Source: Saccharina japonica
Lineage: Eukaryota > Sar > Phaeophyceae > Laminariales > Laminariaceae
Assembly (NCBI GenBank): GCA_008828725.1
Contig: MEHQ01002737.1
Location: 124,001 to 188,000 of the forward strand
Reading direction: 5' to 3'
Length of the DNA stretch: 64,000 bases
Shown: in pieces, positions 11,818 to 22,572 of the stretch
How positions within the stretch are numbered: the first letter of the stretch is position 1
Layout: every line of letters begins with the position of its first letter
The notes under the pieces: generated by a model
The model's input: only the letters and a program-made list of their open reading frames with translations
Told to the model about the DNA's origin: nothing
The model's database searches: none
Translations under genes and position numbers: made by a program

Positions 11818-13492
11818 CGTAGTCATTTGTTGCTTGCCTTAGTCATTTGACCATTGACCACGCATCCCTTTCGAGACGGAGCACCGTTCCTACTGGGGGG
11901 ACAAACCGTCACACGCACACACACGCACACACGCACACAGCCAGCTATGCGCCACCAGCGATGGGTCGCGCCACTAGCGACGGGTCGCGGTGATGGAGAG
12001 TGCCAGCCAGCGACAGCCTGAAGCAGGAAAGGAGGGGATGCCGGTTTACCGGCACCCCAGTGCTGTCGTGGCTGCTGCGCGTGTATACGGTGTGGCTCTG
12101 CCGTGTGTTGTACTGCTGTGTATTGTCTGTTGTAGGATACTGCTGTGTAGGCTCACGTGTACCGTCTGCCAACACACCAACGTGTATAAGTTGACGACGG
12201 TTACACGGTTACAAAACATCCTGTCGCGCGAGTGCCTATCATAGCGACAGCGACGACGAGTATACTACAGAGTACCAGGTACTGACTGTAAATACTGCAT
12301 CTGTATACGAGCGCATGGTACATACTTGGTACGTGACTTGATACCCGCATGGTGACAGTTGTCGGGCAAAGTGTGGCGTTGAGCCAGGAATGGCATGTCC
12401 AAAAGGTAGTCAGTACGTACGTATATACTCGTGGTCAGTGGCCTTCACGCATGTATTCACGTATCACGTACTGCTGCTCGTACTGATAGTTATTACAGCA
12501 TTACCGTACCGTACACGTATCATACATAGTATGCATGGCACCACTACCGCATGTACAGCCGTACTACCGCGCACACAACCATCATGTATTGTCGACCGTG
12601 GAGACTGGTGCATTCCTCCTGGTGCCAGGTACGTACGTAATGCTTTCGAGTGTTGAGAACAGCAATGGCAGACAGAGCTTTATACTATCGATGGATGCCA
12701 CCACATGATTCATATTACACGCTGCTTTAGGGAAGCATCATACATAGCAGGAGAGCAGCAGCATCGAAATACCAGGTAAGTATATATGTACCGGTACCCG
12801 GTACCTCGACTACTGATGTACCGGGAGACTGGTGCATTCCTCCTGGTACCAGGTACGTACGTAATGCTTTCGAGTGTTGAGAACAGCAATGGCGGACAGA
12901 GCTTTATACTATCGATGGATGCCACCACATGATTAATATTACACGCTGCTTTAGGGAAGCATCATACATAGCAGGAGAGCAGCAGCATCGAAATACCAGG
13001 TAAGTATATATGTACCGGTACCCGGTACCTCGACTACTGATGTACCGGTCATGCACCATGCAACCATGCATCTCAGAGGGTGCGGCGTGATTACAGCAGC
13101 AGTCTCGACTTCCAAAACAAGATAACCAGCATTTCGAAAACCGCTTGCAGGGCGTAAAATGGTATCACGCCCAGGCGGCGCTGTACCTGTAGCAAAGAGC
13201 AGCGAGGCCCACAGCGCGCAGGTCTGTACACAGCAATGCCTGCGGCGGCAAACCACTGGAGTCGAGAAGCTCTCCTAGCCGTCTGTGAGAACGCGACAAG
13301 AGAGAACACGACTGCTTACACACGCCGATACGCTGCTACGTACAGGAGTAGTACTCGTACATGTTTGACAAAAGTACAAGTGCTTCGCGATGGACGCACC
13401 TTGCTGTAAGGTCTCAGGTGCCCGGCAAGAGAAAACGATCCCACAGGCGAGACCAGCCCGACCAGGGCGAGTGCGCACGCTGCTTTCCACAT
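159..13492 (-). CDS. plastid-lipid-associated protein / fibrillin (PAP domain), 8 exons, plastid-targeted
   Basis: Exons, in transcription order: 13400-13492, 13187-13282, 10619-10837, 7012-7160, 5503-5614, 4934-5071, 2198-2307 and 159-333; all junction phases agree and give about 363 aa. Exon 1 is a signal peptide (MWKAAC, core ALALVGLV) ending VGS-FSLAG, so Phe follows the likely cleavage site, as in heterokont bipartite plastid presequences. Exon 2 is Arg/Ala/Ser-rich, like a transit peptide. PAP-domain landmarks follow: IEGTNRGVDCTPEQRQGI (exon 3), SPQIFGNYNVAYVSS and NPAGGRWRGRLGR (exon 4), SFGPP and TYVDERVR (exon 6), RGSLFVFTR (exon 7). Fibrillins are plastid lipid-binding proteins of plastoglobules and thylakoids. 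The last exon adds two hydrophobic stretches, suggesting a membrane-anchored C terminus. Intron 3 must use a GC donor (CAG|GCGAGC) to keep phase and the domain. The start is the only ATG that gives a signal peptide. The family call is firm; which fibrillin class is unknown. Confidence 0.85.
955..1345. repeat. degenerate minisatellite in fibrillin last intron
   Basis: Units of roughly 50-60 bp share GTAGCAGTACAGGAGTACGT followed by ACACGACAACTAGACGGGG, with variable spacing and many substitutions. About seven recognisable units lie between 955 and 1345. No open frame of interest lies within it. Confidence 0.7.
2470..3075. repeat. degenerate minisatellite, ~50 bp unit
   Basis: The array is built from a core GATAGTTGGGCACCGGTGGC followed by GCGGACTACTGTACTCG, repeated about 12 times with strong sequence drift. 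It lies in the fibrillin intron between exons 7 and 6. It is unrelated in sequence to the array at 955-1345, although both carry GTAC/ACTCG words. Confidence 0.75.
4170..4320 (+). repeat. GATC-repeat family, short divergent copy
   Basis: This stretch has the same order of landmarks as the copies at 23696-24012 and 49905-50240: GTTGGATCTGTACTGTAC, then CACAACGGCAGG, then closely spaced GATC boxes (TAGATGATCTA), then GATCATGACCTGCCCGAGG. The long 10-bp GATCTGTAT run of the other copies is missing here. It lies in the fibrillin intron between exons 6 and 7. Confidence 0.6.
5395..5475 (-). other. tRNA-like remnant (B-box bearing), probably not a functional tRNA
   Basis: On the minus strand GTGGGTTCGAGTCTCACC resembles a tRNA T-arm with a near-consensus B box, preceded by a possible anticodon-arm region (CTTTCGTATTGAACC). 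No acceptor stem pairs across the ends and no clear D-arm was found. It lies in the fibrillin intron between exons 5 and 6. It may be a decayed tRNA or the head of a tRNA-derived SINE. Confidence 0.25.
5685..5772. mobile_element. MITE, TA-flanked CACTCTGG family
   Basis: The left end has GCCACTCTGGACAAAAATATAA and the right end mirrors it (TTTATATTCCTGTCCAGAG). Total length is about 87 bp and no coding capacity is present. It is the same design as the copies at 23048-23184, 44445-44527 and 50988-51070. TA flanks and short inverted repeats suggest Tc1/mariner-type mobilisation, an inference only. Confidence 0.6.
6476..6565 (+). repeat. G-tract short element, subfamily B
   Basis: A G-rich run is followed by CGTACTAATTTGTTGC, TGACCATACATCCC and TTTCGAGACGGAG. 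The same string follows G runs at 11779-11905 and 33955-34045. Read on the minus strand, the element ends in a C tail. No coding content. Confidence 0.65.
6775..6860. repeat. (GTA)n microsatellite
   Basis: An almost pure trinucleotide run of about 28 units lies in the fibrillin intron, roughly 150 bp downstream of exon 4 on the transcript (minus) strand. Poly-Val and poly-Thr frames across it are by-products of the repeat. Confidence 0.95.
9945..10465. repeat. tandem related ~230-250 bp units
   Basis: Two long units (from about 10010 and 10250) share TTACTATGGCCCCCCTCGCA or a close variant, ACGAGAAATAACAT, AGACTATAGACAT and TTTGGGTCAATCGCGGGTT. A partial third unit precedes them at 9945-10010. 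Within each unit are short ATTACTATAT or TGTACTACTA runs. No gene is visible. Confidence 0.7.
10518..10612. repeat. (CCGA)n microsatellite at a GC splice donor
   Basis: About 22 tetranucleotide units with a few interruptions. On the transcript strand it reads (GGTC)n and begins about 7 nt after the inferred GC donor of fibrillin exon 3. Confidence 0.95.
11779..11905 (+). repeat. 39-nt G tract plus short element subfamily B
   Basis: G39 (11779-11817) is followed by CGTAGTCATTTGTTGCTTGC, TTTGACCATTGACCACGC, ATCCCTTTCGAGACGGAGCAC. This is the clearest copy of subfamily B. The nearby CA-rich run at 11911-11940 is a separate microsatellite. Confidence 0.75.
12601..13045. repeat. two-copy tandem duplication, 224 bp period
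   Basis: GACTGGTGCATTCCTCCTGG begins at about 12603 and again at about 12827. The two units differ by only a few substitutions over roughly 220 bp, so the duplication is young. Each unit contains paired GGTACC/CCGGTACCCGG words. It lies in the fibrillin intron between exons 2 and 3. Confidence 0.9.
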
Positions 13493-14153
13493 GATGCGTG
13501 TCCCTTCACTACCTCTACGCTGTGCTGTATGGTGTCTCTTCTCTGGTGTAGTTGTGGTTGATGATCATGTGTGTGCATGTATTTTGAAGTTTTGGAGTTT
13601 TACTACTGTAGAGATATAAAGGCGTTTTTGTGACAGTTTCACATTTTGAATCGCCAATCGCGTTGAAGGCTCGAGACCTGCGACGACTCGCGAACTTTCG
13701 AAAGACGGGATACTCTATGATACGACGAGCTCGTACGTAAATGCTCAAGGGAAGGGGGGGATTACTTCCTCGGATGAGCACAGGCGGAGAGGGACCGCAA
13801 ATGGGTACCTATCAAGGAGGTTGTCACCGTCGACTGTTACTGCTGTGGTGATAGAACAGGTGCGTATATACTCAACACGCGTTCGTTGCATCTCGCGATT
13901 CGTTGCTGTAGACCACATACATACATACCTGGTATTGGGCGGTTGGACGATGTGCAACGAAAATGTGAACTTACACGTCGTTCGTACTGAATACGACGTA
14001 CGAGTAGTCATATCCTTTCGGTGCGAGAAACGAAAACTACGTCTTGAATCTTATCGAGCGAACCTCTCCGCGCTCGCCATCCAGCCATCGTAGCACCAGT
14101 TCTACCGACGACCAACCGGTGGATTGTCGGTGCTGCGCCAACACTAGCGGCCG
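13493..14153. other. divergent intergenic region (shared promoter region)
   Basis: This 661-bp gap separates the start codons of the fibrillin gene (minus) and the pseudophosphatase gene (plus), so it must hold both 5' UTRs and promoters. I see no convincing TATA box, repeat or additional ORF. The spacing would allow a bidirectional promoter. Confidence 0.5.
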
Positions 14154-17100
14154 ATGGCGACCAAGATAAAGGACGGCTTGTTTATAGGAGACGCGGAGGC
14201 CTCGCAGGATCCTGAGTTCATCGAGCTCAACAAGATCACGTTCGTTATCAACTGTGCGGGGCACCAGCTACCGAACCTCTGGGAGCAACACGGGCTCCAC
14301 TATCTCACGTTCCCCTGGACATCCGAGCCGAACTGTGTTCTCTTCGATGGTGGAAATGTTGTCATTGTGCAGGTAAGCGCGCGACCAGACTGCTCAGGCA
14401 CAGTAGGAAACCAACAGCTTCGTACTGTAAATCAAACCCTCTGGGACGCATTTTGTACAACTCTGAACGTAAATATTAGAAACTTTTGGGCATTCATATG
14501 AATATCAAGCGGTCATTATATTTCCGTCCAAATTGATATCTACGGTCAGTACGTACGACGTAGAGGTCGTTTTTTGTCGTGTTGTATGTGCGACATCTGA
14601 CTATTATTTATGTATGTATGTTGTATGCATGTATGTATGTATGTATGTATGTATGTATGTATGTATGTATGCATGTATGTATGTATGTATGCATGTATGT
14701 ATGTATGTATGTATGTATGTATGTATGTATGTATGTATGTATGTATGTATGTATGTATGTATGTATGTATGTATGTATGTATGTATGTATGTATGTATGT
14801 ATGTATGTATGTATGTATGTATGTATGTATGTATGTATGTATGTGCGCAACCTGTCTTGTATGTCACACGACACATTGGTATACGAACCAGCTGGCTCAA
14901 TTCCCCGTCGTCCGCAATTCGCTTCTGGAAATGGTACCACATGTGTACACGACGTAGCTTCCCGAGAGAAACACCCTTCCTCATTATGACTACCCGTATA
15001 TGCTGTACACCGTACTCAGATCACCAATTTTATCGACGAGGCGCTCGAGAAGGGGGACAGCGTTCTTATGCACTCGTTTCGCGGCACGGGCCGGTGTATA
15101 GCCTGCGCTAGTGCGTACCTGATGTTCAGACACCGCTGGGGCTTCGAGAAGGCCCTCGACTTTCTGTGTAGCAAGCGATCTGACGCAGCTCCAAATGCCG
15201 GAATCGTCCAGCAGGTAAGGTGGTCGAATCTCAAAACAGGGCACCAGAGTTAGCGAAGGGGGTTCCTCTGTGCCATGATAACGGTGCTTACCTGGTACCT
15301 GGTACCTTTTTTCAGGCTGTACAAACCAAGGACAACATCTCACCACACGCTTGTTTTGCTTGTAGCATGTCGTCGGTGTCATGAACCAAGGCTGACAGCA
15401 TTTTAATACCGAAAAAAAAGCGGTGATTTCCGCACGCAGGCGTGAAGCGTCAGCTGCCGGATAATGCGGGTATCGAAGCGCTTACGTAGATGTAGCCTAT
15501 CACAAATTGGGGGATGATACAAAATTGGTGTTCAAGTTTTCAATGCAAGGAGTTGTACGGCACGGGCGCAGCATTATCCCACCCGTACTGCTGGGTGCTC
15601 TCTCGCGCTGCTCGTGGGCGGTTGACAACACCAGCGTTACCATTGTTTTGGTCGCTATCTCTTAAAAAGGGTCCCTATATAAGGGGTTAACGCCATTATA
15701 ACTTCACGCATTTTGTGCGGACAAAACACATGTGATTAGAGTCAAATTAAATTTATTCACGGTCCACTATTACGACGTGGAAGGGTTGAGAGATGCTCTT
15801 TGGTTTTTCTTATCGGGTACCATGGTATTCATTTTGATCTAAAATCAAACAGTCATTTACTCGATGTTTCGAAAGCAGCCTTGCCTACGTATAGGATTTG
15901 CGAAGCAACTTTTTTTAAGCAGATTTCTCCAGTCTATCCTCTATATAGCACTTTTCGTAGCACCTCTTTTTAAAGCATATTTTCAGTCTATCTTCTAGCA
16001 ACCCCAGCACGTTTCCCTTCGCTCTCTCACCCTCACCGCGCCTGCACCCACACAGCTCGCACAAGGTCGCCTACTCTCACACGATAGCATCGCATCGCCC
16101 TTACTCTCAGCTCGAGCACTCTACCACAAAGCTGATGAGACGAGTCCCCCCTCGTACGTAGCGTATCCTTCGCAGCGTGCCTTTTGGAGGACGGACGTAT
16201 TTTTCAAACCACACGATTCCAGCAACTCGCACGATAATGCCCGACCTCGCCGCATATTTGCTCGATGGAGTGTCGGTGTGAGCGTTTCGCAGCTATTGTA
16301 GCAGCCTTGATGGGTGCGACCTTAGGCAGTAGCATCTCAATCTCGCCGCTAATCGGCTCGAGTGTCCGTGCGGAGGTATCATGTCGACAAACACACAGCG
16401 CTTAGGAGACAGTGCGCGATCTCCATCGCCCCGCGCACAGTCTTCTTACGGCCCTGAACACACGCGATAAGGCCGACATTTGCAATCTTACGCAGGAGCA
16501 ACAGTAGTACAGGACATGTTTACTGTAGGTCATTGCACATCGAGAAAACCGTCGCCTGGAGTGGTGTATTATCAAAATCATCATTGTTCAGAGTTTCGTT
16601 TCTTGCACAGCGCCAATTGGTGATTATCCTTCTGAAAAAAACTAAAACGCACGCCGCTCGCGTCTCCTCCGCCCCCCGGCAACCACAACTATCCCGAGGG
16701 TAGCTGTACCACCTGGACGTACGACTCTGCGCACAGTGGTTCGGACAGGACAACGAGCCCGCAGAAAACGAGCGCCTGCGGCACGACCGGTGGATACCAC
16801 TGGTGCCCGGCAAAACGCCAAGACCAAAGCCAGACCACCAGCGCATGCAAAGCCTTTCGACGGGGCGGCCGATCGCCTTCGCCCCCAACGCGCAAGGAAA
16901 AGACGATGTGGCGGCCGTCATCACGGATGCCGTCGCCGGGCGATTCGGCGGCGCGTCCTCGGAGTTCCCGTCTCTCGGCGGGCTCAGCGAAGTCCAAGAA
17001 GAGGAGCTCGTCCTCGTGCACTCGTTTCTGAACAGCCAGCCGCAAATCGACGCGCTCCCGCCGGGGAAGGCGGACTACGAGGACCACGTGCCGAGAGAGC

Positions 17101-20100
17101 TGCACTGGATTGACCGACCGCGTATCGATAAGCTCACCGCCGCCGGTCGCTTGGGCGCGAACGACCTAGGCCAGCACATGATACCTGTGTCGCCCAGGAC
17201 CGGTCGCGCGGTCCCGGAACGCCCCGGGAACAGCTCTTATAACGCCATGTCGAGGGGAAAACCATCCAGGATATCGAGGTTTGCTTCTCCTACTGGGATC
17301 TTGAAAGGAGACAAGGTGAAGCGGAGCACGGCTAATAAGAGTGACGGACGAAAATTGAACAGCTCCCGCTCGCTACCGCTGGAGTCAGAGGCGCGGGTGC
17401 TTGGGGTCACGGCCAGCGGCGACGCTGCTGCCGCCGTCGCAAGCGGTGGGGGCGGGGCCGGGGGGGATCCGCTGGAGGCGTTGAGATGCGCGGGTCCAGC
17501 AAAAGAGGAGGACGAAGTTATCGTTGAAGATTTGAGCGAGCCGCGATCCGATTACTGGGCTGGCGAAGGCCTTAGAGCTTCCGTGGGAGGAGGGGAAAAT
17601 GACAACGCCAGTGGGAGCGACCTGTCTAGTGGCTGCGGAGCTCTAGGATCGCCGCTTTCTCGTGACGCGTTAGACGACTCGTCTACCGAGGCAGACGAGA
17701 TAGCTGCTGCTGCTGCTGCTGCTTCTTCTGCTGCTTCTTCTGCTGCTGCTGCGACCACCAAAGGCGGGTCTAGGCTGGGCGAAGAGAAAATCTCCGAATT
17801 TTCCGCCGCAGCAAGTAAAGCTCACACAGCGCGCGAACCAATAAACGGCGAGTCGAAGAGCAACCCGTCCTCGTTGGAGCACGGGCGAGGGGTGCGAGAC
17901 TCGGTCGCGCCTGCAAGGCAAGAGGAACGACAGGCCTGGGAAGGAAGCGCGAGCGCGAGGGACCAGGTAGACGCCACGGGCGGTGGAAACGACAGGACTC
18001 GAGCCAACGACGTCAGAAGTGAAACCGAAACAAGGCACGCGGGGGTGGGCAGAAACGAGAAGACGAGGACCCAAACTCTCCCCCCCTCGGGATCAGTGTC
18101 GAACCTGCCTCGCGAAGACGGAATGGTTGTGGCCAACATCCCACCGACACCGGAGGCGTCGAGAGCGTGGGACGGGCGCGGCGGGGAGGAGGGAGGAGCC
18201 GGCAGAAGGAGACAGGTCGGCGAGATGAAACTCACGCGCGAGGGCAGGAACATCGAACAGGTGGACGCGGGCGGTGGGGCAATTGCCGCCGTTGAAGCAG
18301 CGACGGCGGCGTTGGTGAAACCGAGCATGCGAAGAGGAGGAAGCGAGGGAAGCCTGAAAGTCCCGGGGATGGACGTTACGAAATCGACGGCGAAGTTCAT
18401 GCACGAAACTATCACGCGTCTGCCGCAGGCGCCGGGTAGGGCCGATTACCATGGCGAGGTGACCCCAAGTGACTCCCCGGACCCCAGCTGGGGCCCGGGG
18501 AAATCGCGGGGTGATGATCTTGGTTCGGCAGATCAACGACGAGCAGGGAAGGAAGGCTTGGGACCGGTGGGGCATGACACACCCGTGCAGGGACAGGGGG
18601 AAAGGGGGAGGAAGGCTTCAGCGGGGAGGCATTATCCGGCAGGGGAAGGCGGCGGGAGTTTGCTGCAGCTTGCGCAGACGCCAAACCCTCAGCAGAGGAG
18701 GCTGCCTTCGCCCCGACCCCAGCAGGGCCCGCCTGACCAGGTATATAGAACACCCGCCTGGAAATTAATTTGATGTTTAGTTGCCCCTAAGGTACAACTC
18801 GAGCAGGAAACTTTCGTACTTGTTGCACGTTTCCACAACGGCCGAAACAGACCTGGACGATTCTTTGAGCGGACCCACAACAAAATAAAAACTTAACACT
18901 ATGTCCCGATAAATAAGGATCGTTTGAGTTGTATATTAGTTTACAAACGGTGAATTATCGACAGGGGTATACTGGTATTTTTTACCTCCAACCTCACACA
19001 GCAGAGTCACGTTTTTCATCCGCGTCTGTCGACCCATGCTTTGCTGCACGGAAAAAAACAGGTACCAGATCGCAGACAAAAGAGCTTGCCGTCGGGCAAC
19101 ATGTTCTCACAGGAACGGCCGACCAGCGCCCCGCCACAGCGCCCGGCGGGTGACGCTAGCAACGGGGGCGGAGGTGGTGGTGGCGATCGCGACGGCCCGG
19201 AAGACGACCGGACCGCCACAGACTCTACCGATTCCATCGTCTACGAGGCGAAAGATCACCGGCCCAAGTCCAGCAGCATCGGCAGCAGTTATGAGGGGTA
19301 CCCGGCGCATGGCCTCATGCCGTCGGGCTCGAAGCTGACCGCGAACGATCATCTCCGCCAACGTTGGAGAGAGGCAACGAGCGGGAAAAATGACCGCCCT
19401 CATGCTTCACAGGCGCAGATGACTCAAGGGTCTACCGGAAGGGGCGGTGGTGGTGGTGGTGGTGGCGGTAGTAGTTTTGATTATAGAGACGGTGGTGACG
19501 GCGGTCGGAGGGAGCAAGCGATGGCTTCAGGCGCTGGAGCAGGCGGACTGTACTCATCGACGGAGTCGTTGCGTCTGGCGCGGATGTCGGCGGGTGGAGG
19601 AATGGAACCCGAGGTAGGCATGTTCGGGTGACACGGAAGAGCCAAAGCAGGGTGTTGAGCTACAATACTTGCAAGCCAGGGTATTGAAACGCTAAAATAT
19701 CGCCTCATATGCAAGAGACGATAGACCGGAATTCCAGAAGGTGCATAATATTGTATGTCACGGTTTTGCGGTTGTTGTGGCTGACTTGTATGCACTCACA
19801 ACAGTGAGTACTGGGAAGGGACTGAAGCCACGGAAGTGTATATTGTTGTCCTTGATAAACCTCCTTGGCTTAACACTGCTGCTCCGCTCGTGCGCCTTAC
19901 TTTGTCAACACACAGCCACGCGCGACCAATGCGCCCAGACCTGGGAGGGAAAGAGGCAGCGGCAGGGGAGAACTGCCGCGAGAAATCCGCACCTCCTCCC
20001 AATCCGCAGCACCTCCGGTCGAAGCGCAACGTACACGAAGCGGGCAGTCCACCACCCCACCACCAGCGAGGAAGCACCAAGCCGGGAGCGGTGGCTCTGG

Positions 20101-21521
20101 CGCCGATTTCGCGCGCCCCCACCGTCGAGGTTTCGGCGGCAGCGAGGGCGTGGCCGAGTCAAGTTTACTAAACGGACTTTTGCGGCAGAATGGCGGGTCG
20201 TCTCTGCCTCTCCCATCGCGAAAGGGGTCTAATAACAGCGGTCGCAGCGGCGACGGTGGCATCGGCATCGGCAACGGCACCGGCGGCGATACCGGGCGGT
20301 GGGCGAACCCCGCACCGCGCGGAAGGCGGCAGCGAGATACGAGCGCAAGCGGCGGCGGCGGCGGCGGCGGCAGCTACGCCGCTTCGACGTACTCGTATCC
20401 GGGAGGGTCCACAGAAATTCGGGGGAACGGTGTGCCCGCGCGGACAAGCAGAGCCTCGGAAGAGGCAATTTTTTCTTCAGCGCTCTCCCACCGCCCTCAA
20501 AGTTCGGGTGGGAGTGGCCCCAGGTCTAACAGGGCGGGCGGCGCTCAAACGTATCGGTCTGGGTCCCCGGCGCCGGGGCGGAGCCGCAGGTCTTCCGCTG
20601 CCGCTGCTGCTGCCGCCGCCGCGGCCGCGGTGACATCGGCTGCCACTGGTGTATCCGAATCCCGCTATGCGCGCCAGCAGGCAACGCACGGGGCTCACAA
20701 GCCACGGCAACACAGGTCCGGAATACCGCCAGGGTTTAGGGGGTACATCATGCAGGCCGGGAGTGGTAGTGGTGCGGACGGCGTCGGTTACGAGACGACG
20801 AACGCTCCCCGCAGCCACCACGCGCCGTCGACGACGACGTCGAGAGATCGCGGGCGCAGGATGGGTAGAGACGCGGCTGGGCGGCAGGGGGGCGTCGTGG
20901 CGGGGCCGAAAGCGGGGACGATGGGGGGAGTGGTCCCGCGTTCGTTCGCGATAGCCGCTAACCGTTCTTTCGGGCAGCGTCCATCGACAACAGAAGGGCT
21001 CACTGGTGACAGCGTTGGCGGGAGAAGAGGCAGGTCTTCAAGCCCCGCGCCGAGGCCTTCCTCCGGTGAGCCTTTTGTTCCCCCCGGAAGTGGATCAATT
21101 ATTCTGTTTCGTGCNGAAATGTCAAGTCCGAAAACCCGCGCGAGGAGCAGCGATAGTATCGTTCAAGAGTCACGCGGAGGGGGAAAGCACCGCAGACGGC
21201 CCCGAGGAAGGGCGAGCCGAGATGCAAACCCGTCTCAGGGAGCAAGCGCGGAGATACAACGACCTTAGGGTCGCCTACAAGTCTCTCTGCCGCCGCCTGG
21301 ACAAATATCGCAGCCTTGGCGGCGCCAGGGCGATGAGAGCGTGCAGCAGCGGGGGGGGTGAAAAGCCTGGTATCGTTAAGCTCTCCCCCCGGTACGGCCG
21401 AGAACCATCCGGCGCAAACCTGCTCCCTGCGGGGCGAGGCACGCCCGAGATACAGAATGCCGGAAAGAGGAGGGTGCAAACAGCTGGGGGCGTTGCGCCC
21501 CGTCGTTTTCCAGAGGTGTAG
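14154..21521 (+). CDS. STYX-like pseudophosphatase (dual-specificity phosphatase fold, Cys to Ser) with long low-complexity tail
   Basis: Exons 14154-14372, 15020-15214, 16704-18740 and 19062-19613 all join in phase 0; then about 19917-21065 and a last coiled-coil exon ending at the stop 21519-21521. Exon 1 (MATKIKDGLFIGDAEASQD) and exon 2 form the DUSP core. The P-loop reads LMHSFRGTGRC, so the catalytic HCxxxxxR has become HSxxxxxR: the fold is kept but Cys-based catalysis is not expected. This points to a phospho-binding or scaffold role. Exon 3 starts LYHLDVRLCAQ, closing the phosphatase fold, then becomes Ser/Gly/Ala/Arg-rich and probably disordered for more than 900 residues. The last exon has a helical segment (MQTRLREQARRYNDLRVAYK). 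The start of exon 5 is unresolved: two open frames overlap at 19917-20170. The junction before the last exon is hidden by an N at 21115, where the palindrome begins. Confidence 0.7.
14606..14845. repeat. (GTAT)n microsatellite in pseudophosphatase intron 1
   Basis: About 58 units of ATGT with a few GCAT variants. It generates long Cys-Met-Tyr-Val or Thr-Tyr-Ile-His frames on both strands that are not genes. Confidence 0.95.
21115..21115. other. single ambiguous base at the left edge of the palindrome
   Basis: One N stands immediately before the first base of the inverted repeat. Sequence to its left has no partner at the far end of the right arm, where CAAATGCGAAG precedes GAAATGTCAAG on the coding strand. 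The N therefore marks a join between unrelated contig ends or an unresolved junction. Confidence 0.9.
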
Positions 21522-21960
21522 GAGGGTGTGTGACAGATCTGGAGGTTGGTGAGGATAGCAATACGTTGTCCGGGGCGGGTAACTTGTGTAACTGGCACGA
21601 AACAGGGATACCTGCGATATAACTGCGATTTTTTACGTGCCTTCTTTACGTATATACCTTGCTGGCTTTATCGCCTGACGGCGCTTGCCAGGCGACAGCA
21701 TAAACTATGTCGCCAACCAGCAAGGTCGAACGGCTTCGTTCATAGGACCTTGTATGACCGAAACAGGCGGATGCTGATTCGTAGCACAACACTACTGTTA
21801 ATTCTCCACGCGTACGCCGCGCCGGATAGGTCTGGACGCGTGCTACGATATATAGAGGTCGTAGAGGTATACCTTTTTTTGGCTGAAACGTTTTCTGAGT
21901 GACGGGGCGGCGCCTTAACCCAAAATTCGCCAGAATTTCGTTCTTGTGTTGAAACGTTAA

Positions 21961-22169
21961 GGGCCCGTTTTAACGAAGAAAAAAAAATATCAATTTGGAA
22001 AAAAACAAAAAACAAATTATCTTTTCATTGGTCAACACACGCACCAGCACCAAATATTAGGATCTTCGGGTATATTCTTGGGTGGTGGTGCGGGTTCTGA
22101 CCAATGAAAAGCGGATTTGATTTTTTTTTTTTCCAAATTGATTTTTGTTTTCTTCGTTAAAACGGGCCC
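21961..22169. mobile_element. PIF/Harbinger-like MITE (left-arm copy)
   Basis: The two ends mirror each other for about 90 bp, starting GGGCCCGTTTTAACGAAG and including TTTTCATTGGTCA and GCACCA. Flanks are TAA on both sides, a 3-bp TWA duplication typical of PIF/Harbinger, whose ends commonly start GGGCC. The 209-bp element is almost one long hairpin, with no coding capacity. The mirrored copy is at 28531-28745. Confidence 0.8.
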
Positions 22170-22264
22170 TAATCGTTGTATACGAAGTATATAATTAGCT
22201 ATGATATTGCTCATCGGGTCGAAGTGTCCATTTTCCTCCGAAATCGTTTCTGACTGACCATTAT

Positions 22265-22373
22265 TTACGGGGGGCCATAGTAAATAGGGGGCCTACGGTA
22301 CACACAACCCATATATTTGCCTATTTTTTTCTAGCAGTATTTGGTCCTATTTACTATATATGGTCCTCCGTAA
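22265..22373. mobile_element. MITE, TTACGGGGG/CCATAG family (left-arm copy)
   Basis: Ends read TTACGGGGGGCCATAGTAAA and, mirrored, TATTTACTATATATGGTCCTCCGTAA in parts. The element is 109 bp. It matches the copies at 28324-28435, 41988-42120 and 51304-51427. Confidence 0.75.
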
Positions 22374-22572
22374 TATTAGTATAGACCTCCTCAAGCCACC
22401 ACCCTCAGAAGGCTCAGAAGGCACACACGTGGTGCACCTTTACCGTAGCAAGCATCTCTGTACGTGAACGTAGCTCTACAGAATGGTGCACGTACGTACT
22501 ATGTAGTCGCCGCAATAGGGATCTACAGAAACTAGAATACTCTTTTCGCAGATCTTCTCGAATGCATTGTCT

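Noticed and set aside
14533-15111. Long Cys-Met-Tyr-Val frames and their reverse
   Set aside because: They are the translation of a (GTAT)n microsatellite; the true exon 2 of the pseudophosphatase begins at 15020.
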